Positions 48,854 through 50,578 of a DNA stretch of 50,578 nucleotides are shown here, piece by piece. Source of the stretch: JALZAA01 sp035316025 (GTDB lineage Bacteria; Actinomycetota; Acidimicrobiia; IMCC26256; JACDBD01); contig DATFXL010000127.1 of assembly GCA_035316025.1 (NCBI GenBank), forward strand, positions 1-50,578, in the 5' to 3' direction. Numbering within the stretch: the stretch's first letter is position 1; each line of letters begins with the position of its first letter. The notes under the pieces were generated by a model. It was not told the origin of the DNA and did not search any database. It was given only the letters and a program-made list of their open reading frames with translations. The translations under genes were made by a program, and so were the position numbers.

Positions 48854-49612
48854 TCAGAGGGTAGTCGTGCGAAGACGCGCGACCGTCGCGCAGGCGATCG
48901 CGGCAGCCGCGCCCACGTTCAACGACGCGACGTGCCCGTGCATCGGAATGCGCGTAACGACGTCGCAACGTTCCCGGGCGAGGCGCGACAGACCACGGCC
49001 CTCCGCACCGAACACGAGCATGAGCGGCCGATTGGCCACCGCGAGCTCGTCGATGACGACGTCGCCGTCGCTGTCGAGTCCGATCGTCCACACGTCGGCG
49101 CGCCCGGCTTGGATGATGACCGCGGGGATGCCCGCGACCGTGGTGATGGGGAGGTACTCGATCGCGCCTGCAGCGGCCTTCGCGGCAGCGGGCGTGATGT
49201 GGGCGGCGCGGTGACGCGGCAGCACGATGCCCGTCGCGCCGGCCGTCTCGGCGGCGCGCAGGACGGCGCCCAGATTCTGCGGATCGGTGACGCCGTCGAG
49301 CGCGACGAGGAACGCCAACGGCGCGGCGAGGAGGTCGTCGACGGCGGCGGGCTCGATCGGGTCGGCGTCTGCGACGACGCCCTGAGGCGCTTCGGTGACG
49401 GAGACGTCGTCCAGCTCGTCACGCGTCACTTCACGGACCTGCACGCCGCGACGCGTCGCGATGTCGGCGATCTCGGCGAGGTCGTCCGACCGTTCGGAGG
49501 CGACCCATACCGTCCGCACCCGGCGTCGCCCGGCCGTGAGCAGCTCGGTGACGGCCCGCCGCCCTTCCACCCGGTCGCCGCCCAGGCTCGACGCGGCCAG
49601 TCGCGGTGTCAC
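48854..49612 (-). CDS. rlmB: 23S rRNA 2'-O-methyltransferase RlmB/TrmH family
   Basis: A 252-residue SPOUT methyltransferase. An N-terminal substrate-binding domain (about 1-95) precedes the knotted domain with DGVTDPQNLGAVLRAAETAGATG, LVFGAEGRGLSRLARERCD and IPMHGHVASLNVGAAAAIA. It probably methylates G2251 of 23S rRNA. Start overlaps the cysS stop by 4 nt. Placement between cysS and tRNA-Thr is the usual actinobacterial order. Confidence 0.92.
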   Translation of the reverse strand: MTPRLAASSLGGDRVEGRRAVTELLTAGRRRVRTVWVASERSDDLAEIADIATRRGVQVREVTRDELDDVSVTEAPQGVVADADPIEPAAVDDLLAAPLAFLVALDGVTDPQNLGAVLRAAETAGATGIVLPRHRAAHITPAAAKAAAGAIEYLPITTVAGIPAVIIQAGRADVWTIGLDSDGDVVIDELAVANRPLMLVFGAEGRGLSRLARERCDVVTRIPMHGHVASLNVGAAAAIACATVARLRTTTL

Positions 49613-50578
49613 CGGTGCCAGACGGTCCCGGTCGGGGTGTCCTCGAGCGTGACGCCCCGGGCGGCGAGCTCAGCGCGGATGCGGTCGGCCTCGGTGAAAT
49701 CGCGCTGGTCGCGGGCCCGATTGCGCTGCTCGACGAGGGCGTCGATCTCGGCTTGTTCCGCGTCGGTCGTGTCGCGCGCCCCGTCGTCGAGCTCGAGGCC
49801 GAGCGCGCCCGCGAGCTCGCGCACCGTGGCCACGCCCGACGCGGCCCGGTCGAGGTCGTCGTCGTCGATCGCGAGGTTCGTCTCCCGGGCGAGCCGGAAC
49901 ACCACTGCCATCGCTTCGGGCGTCCCGAAGTCGTCGTCCATCGCGGCGCGGAACTCGGCGACGGCCGCATCGTCGAGCGGGGCTTCCGAGCGAACCCCCG
50001 CCGTGCGCGCCCGGCGGACGAGGGCGTCGAGCCGGGCGACCGCCTCACCGGCGGCGGTCAGCTCCCGATCGCCGATCTCGACGGGGGTGCGGTAGTGCGC
50101 CTGGAGCACCGCCATGCGCATCGCACGCGGGCCGTGGGCGTCGAGGGCGTCCTTCAAGGTCGTGAAGTTGCCGAGCGACTTCGCCATCTTCTCGGCACCC
50201 ACCATGACCATCCCGTTGTGGATCCAGTACCGGGCGAAGCGATGGCCGGCGCCTTGTGCCTGGGCCCGCTCGTTCTCGTGATGCGGGAACACGAGGTCGT
50301 CGCCCCCGCCGTGGATGTCGAAGCCCTCCCCCAGCAGGTCGAGCGACATCGTCGAGCACTCGATGTGCCAGCCGGGGCGGCCCTTCCCCCACGGCGAGTC
50401 CCACGCCGGCTCGCCCGGCTTCGCCGTCTTCCAGAGTGCGAAGTCGACCGGGTTGCGCTTGCGCTCGTCGACGTCGACGCGCGCGCCCGCCGACTGGAGG
50501 AGATCGTCGAGCCGACGGTGCGCGAGCTCGCCGTACTCCGGGAAGGACATCACGTCGAAGTACACGCCCTGCCCCTCG
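49609..50578 (-). CDS. cysS: Cysteinyl-tRNA synthetase CysS, C-terminal part
   Basis: The 3' part of a class I cysteinyl-tRNA synthetase; the 5' end lies beyond the window. Visible are the zinc-site and active-site segments GRPGWHIECSTM and GGGDDLVFPHHENERAQ, the KMSKS loop as KMAKSLGN and the C-terminal DALR-type helices. It charges tRNA-Cys. It heads a cysS-rlmB-tRNA-Thr unit. Confidence 0.95.
   Translation of the reverse strand, partial: EGQGVYFDVMSFPEYGELAHRRLDDLLQSAGARVDVDERKRNPVDFALWKTAKPGEPAWDSPWGKGRPGWHIECSTMSLDLLGEGFDIHGGGDDLVFPHHENERAQAQGAGHRFARYWIHNGMVMVGAEKMAKSLGNFTTLKDALDAHGPRAMRMAVLQAHYRTPVEIGDRELTAAGEAVARLDALVRRARTAGVRSEAPLDDAAVAEFRAAMDDDFGTPEAMAVVFRLARETNLAIDDDDLDRAASGVATVRELAGALGLELDDGARDTTDAEQAEIDALVEQRNRARDQRDFTEADRIRAELAARGVTLEDTPTGTVWHR

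Overview
The window is a contiguous stretch of a high-GC actinobacterial chromosome. It has WhiB and LysR regulators, GlnR-type nitrogen control, HrcA/CIRCE heat-shock control, a DtxR-family regulator, GpgS/OtsA/TreT sugar-solute genes, SCO6745-family and DUF3263 proteins, GTG/TTG starts and many leaderless promoters (TAnnnT 6-8 nt before the start codon). The gene content suits a non-mycobacterial actinobacterium, perhaps an Acidimicrobiia-like lineage; the class assignment is an inference. It reads as ordinary core chromosome: no IS element, prophage, CRISPR array or conjugative gene was found.

Layout. 1-360 has no recognisable gene. 361-6239 (minus) holds tRNA-Ala, a translin-family protein, a GlpR-like membrane protein, moaC, moaA, a MoeA/Glp gephyrin-like protein, galU and plsY. 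6245-9051 (plus) starts at a CIRCE-like operator with an FmdB/Ruc-like zinc-ribbon protein, then a SAF-domain protein, uppP and a HAD protein. 9129-11874 is the tldD/pmbA pair. 11926-24960 is a mixed housekeeping region: thioesterase, thiamine-diphosphate lyase, alpha/beta hydrolase, lipid membrane proteins, LysR, WhiB, an APH-type kinase, an ABC exporter, an FAH-family hydrolase and a PAC2 protein. 25004-30974 holds an M20 peptidase, an MBL hydrolase, an amidase, an orotate-phosphoribosyltransferase-like protein and a Nudix protein.

30999-35140 is the nitrogen-sensing operon amtB-glnK-glnD behind a four-half-site GlnR box; glnD has no conventional start codon at its expected N-terminus. 35203-38818 carries two unknown proteins, a NIL-domain protein, coproheme decarboxylase (chdC/hemQ) and groEL with a perfect CIRCE. 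38879-40475 is a DtxR-family regulator facing a ZIP metal transporter that has DtxR-like dyads in its leader.

40520-42292 is the most unusual unit: a SAM-I riboswitch, then a threonine-synthase-family gene, then a CysO/MoaD-like sulfur carrier whose diglycine is masked by a C-terminal threonine. Together these suggest a SAM-repressed, protein-thiocarboxylate-dependent sulfur (homocysteine or cysteine) route. Three genes in this neighbourhood (chdC, the carrier gene, gpgS) share a structured leader: a covarying hairpin, an invariant 18-nt core and an embedded Shine-Dalgarno sequence.

42430-47879 holds compatible-solute genes (gpgS, glycerate kinase, treT, otsA, otsB). The window closes with a LytR_C protein, a DUF3263 protein, tRNA-Thr, rlmB and the 3' part of cysS.
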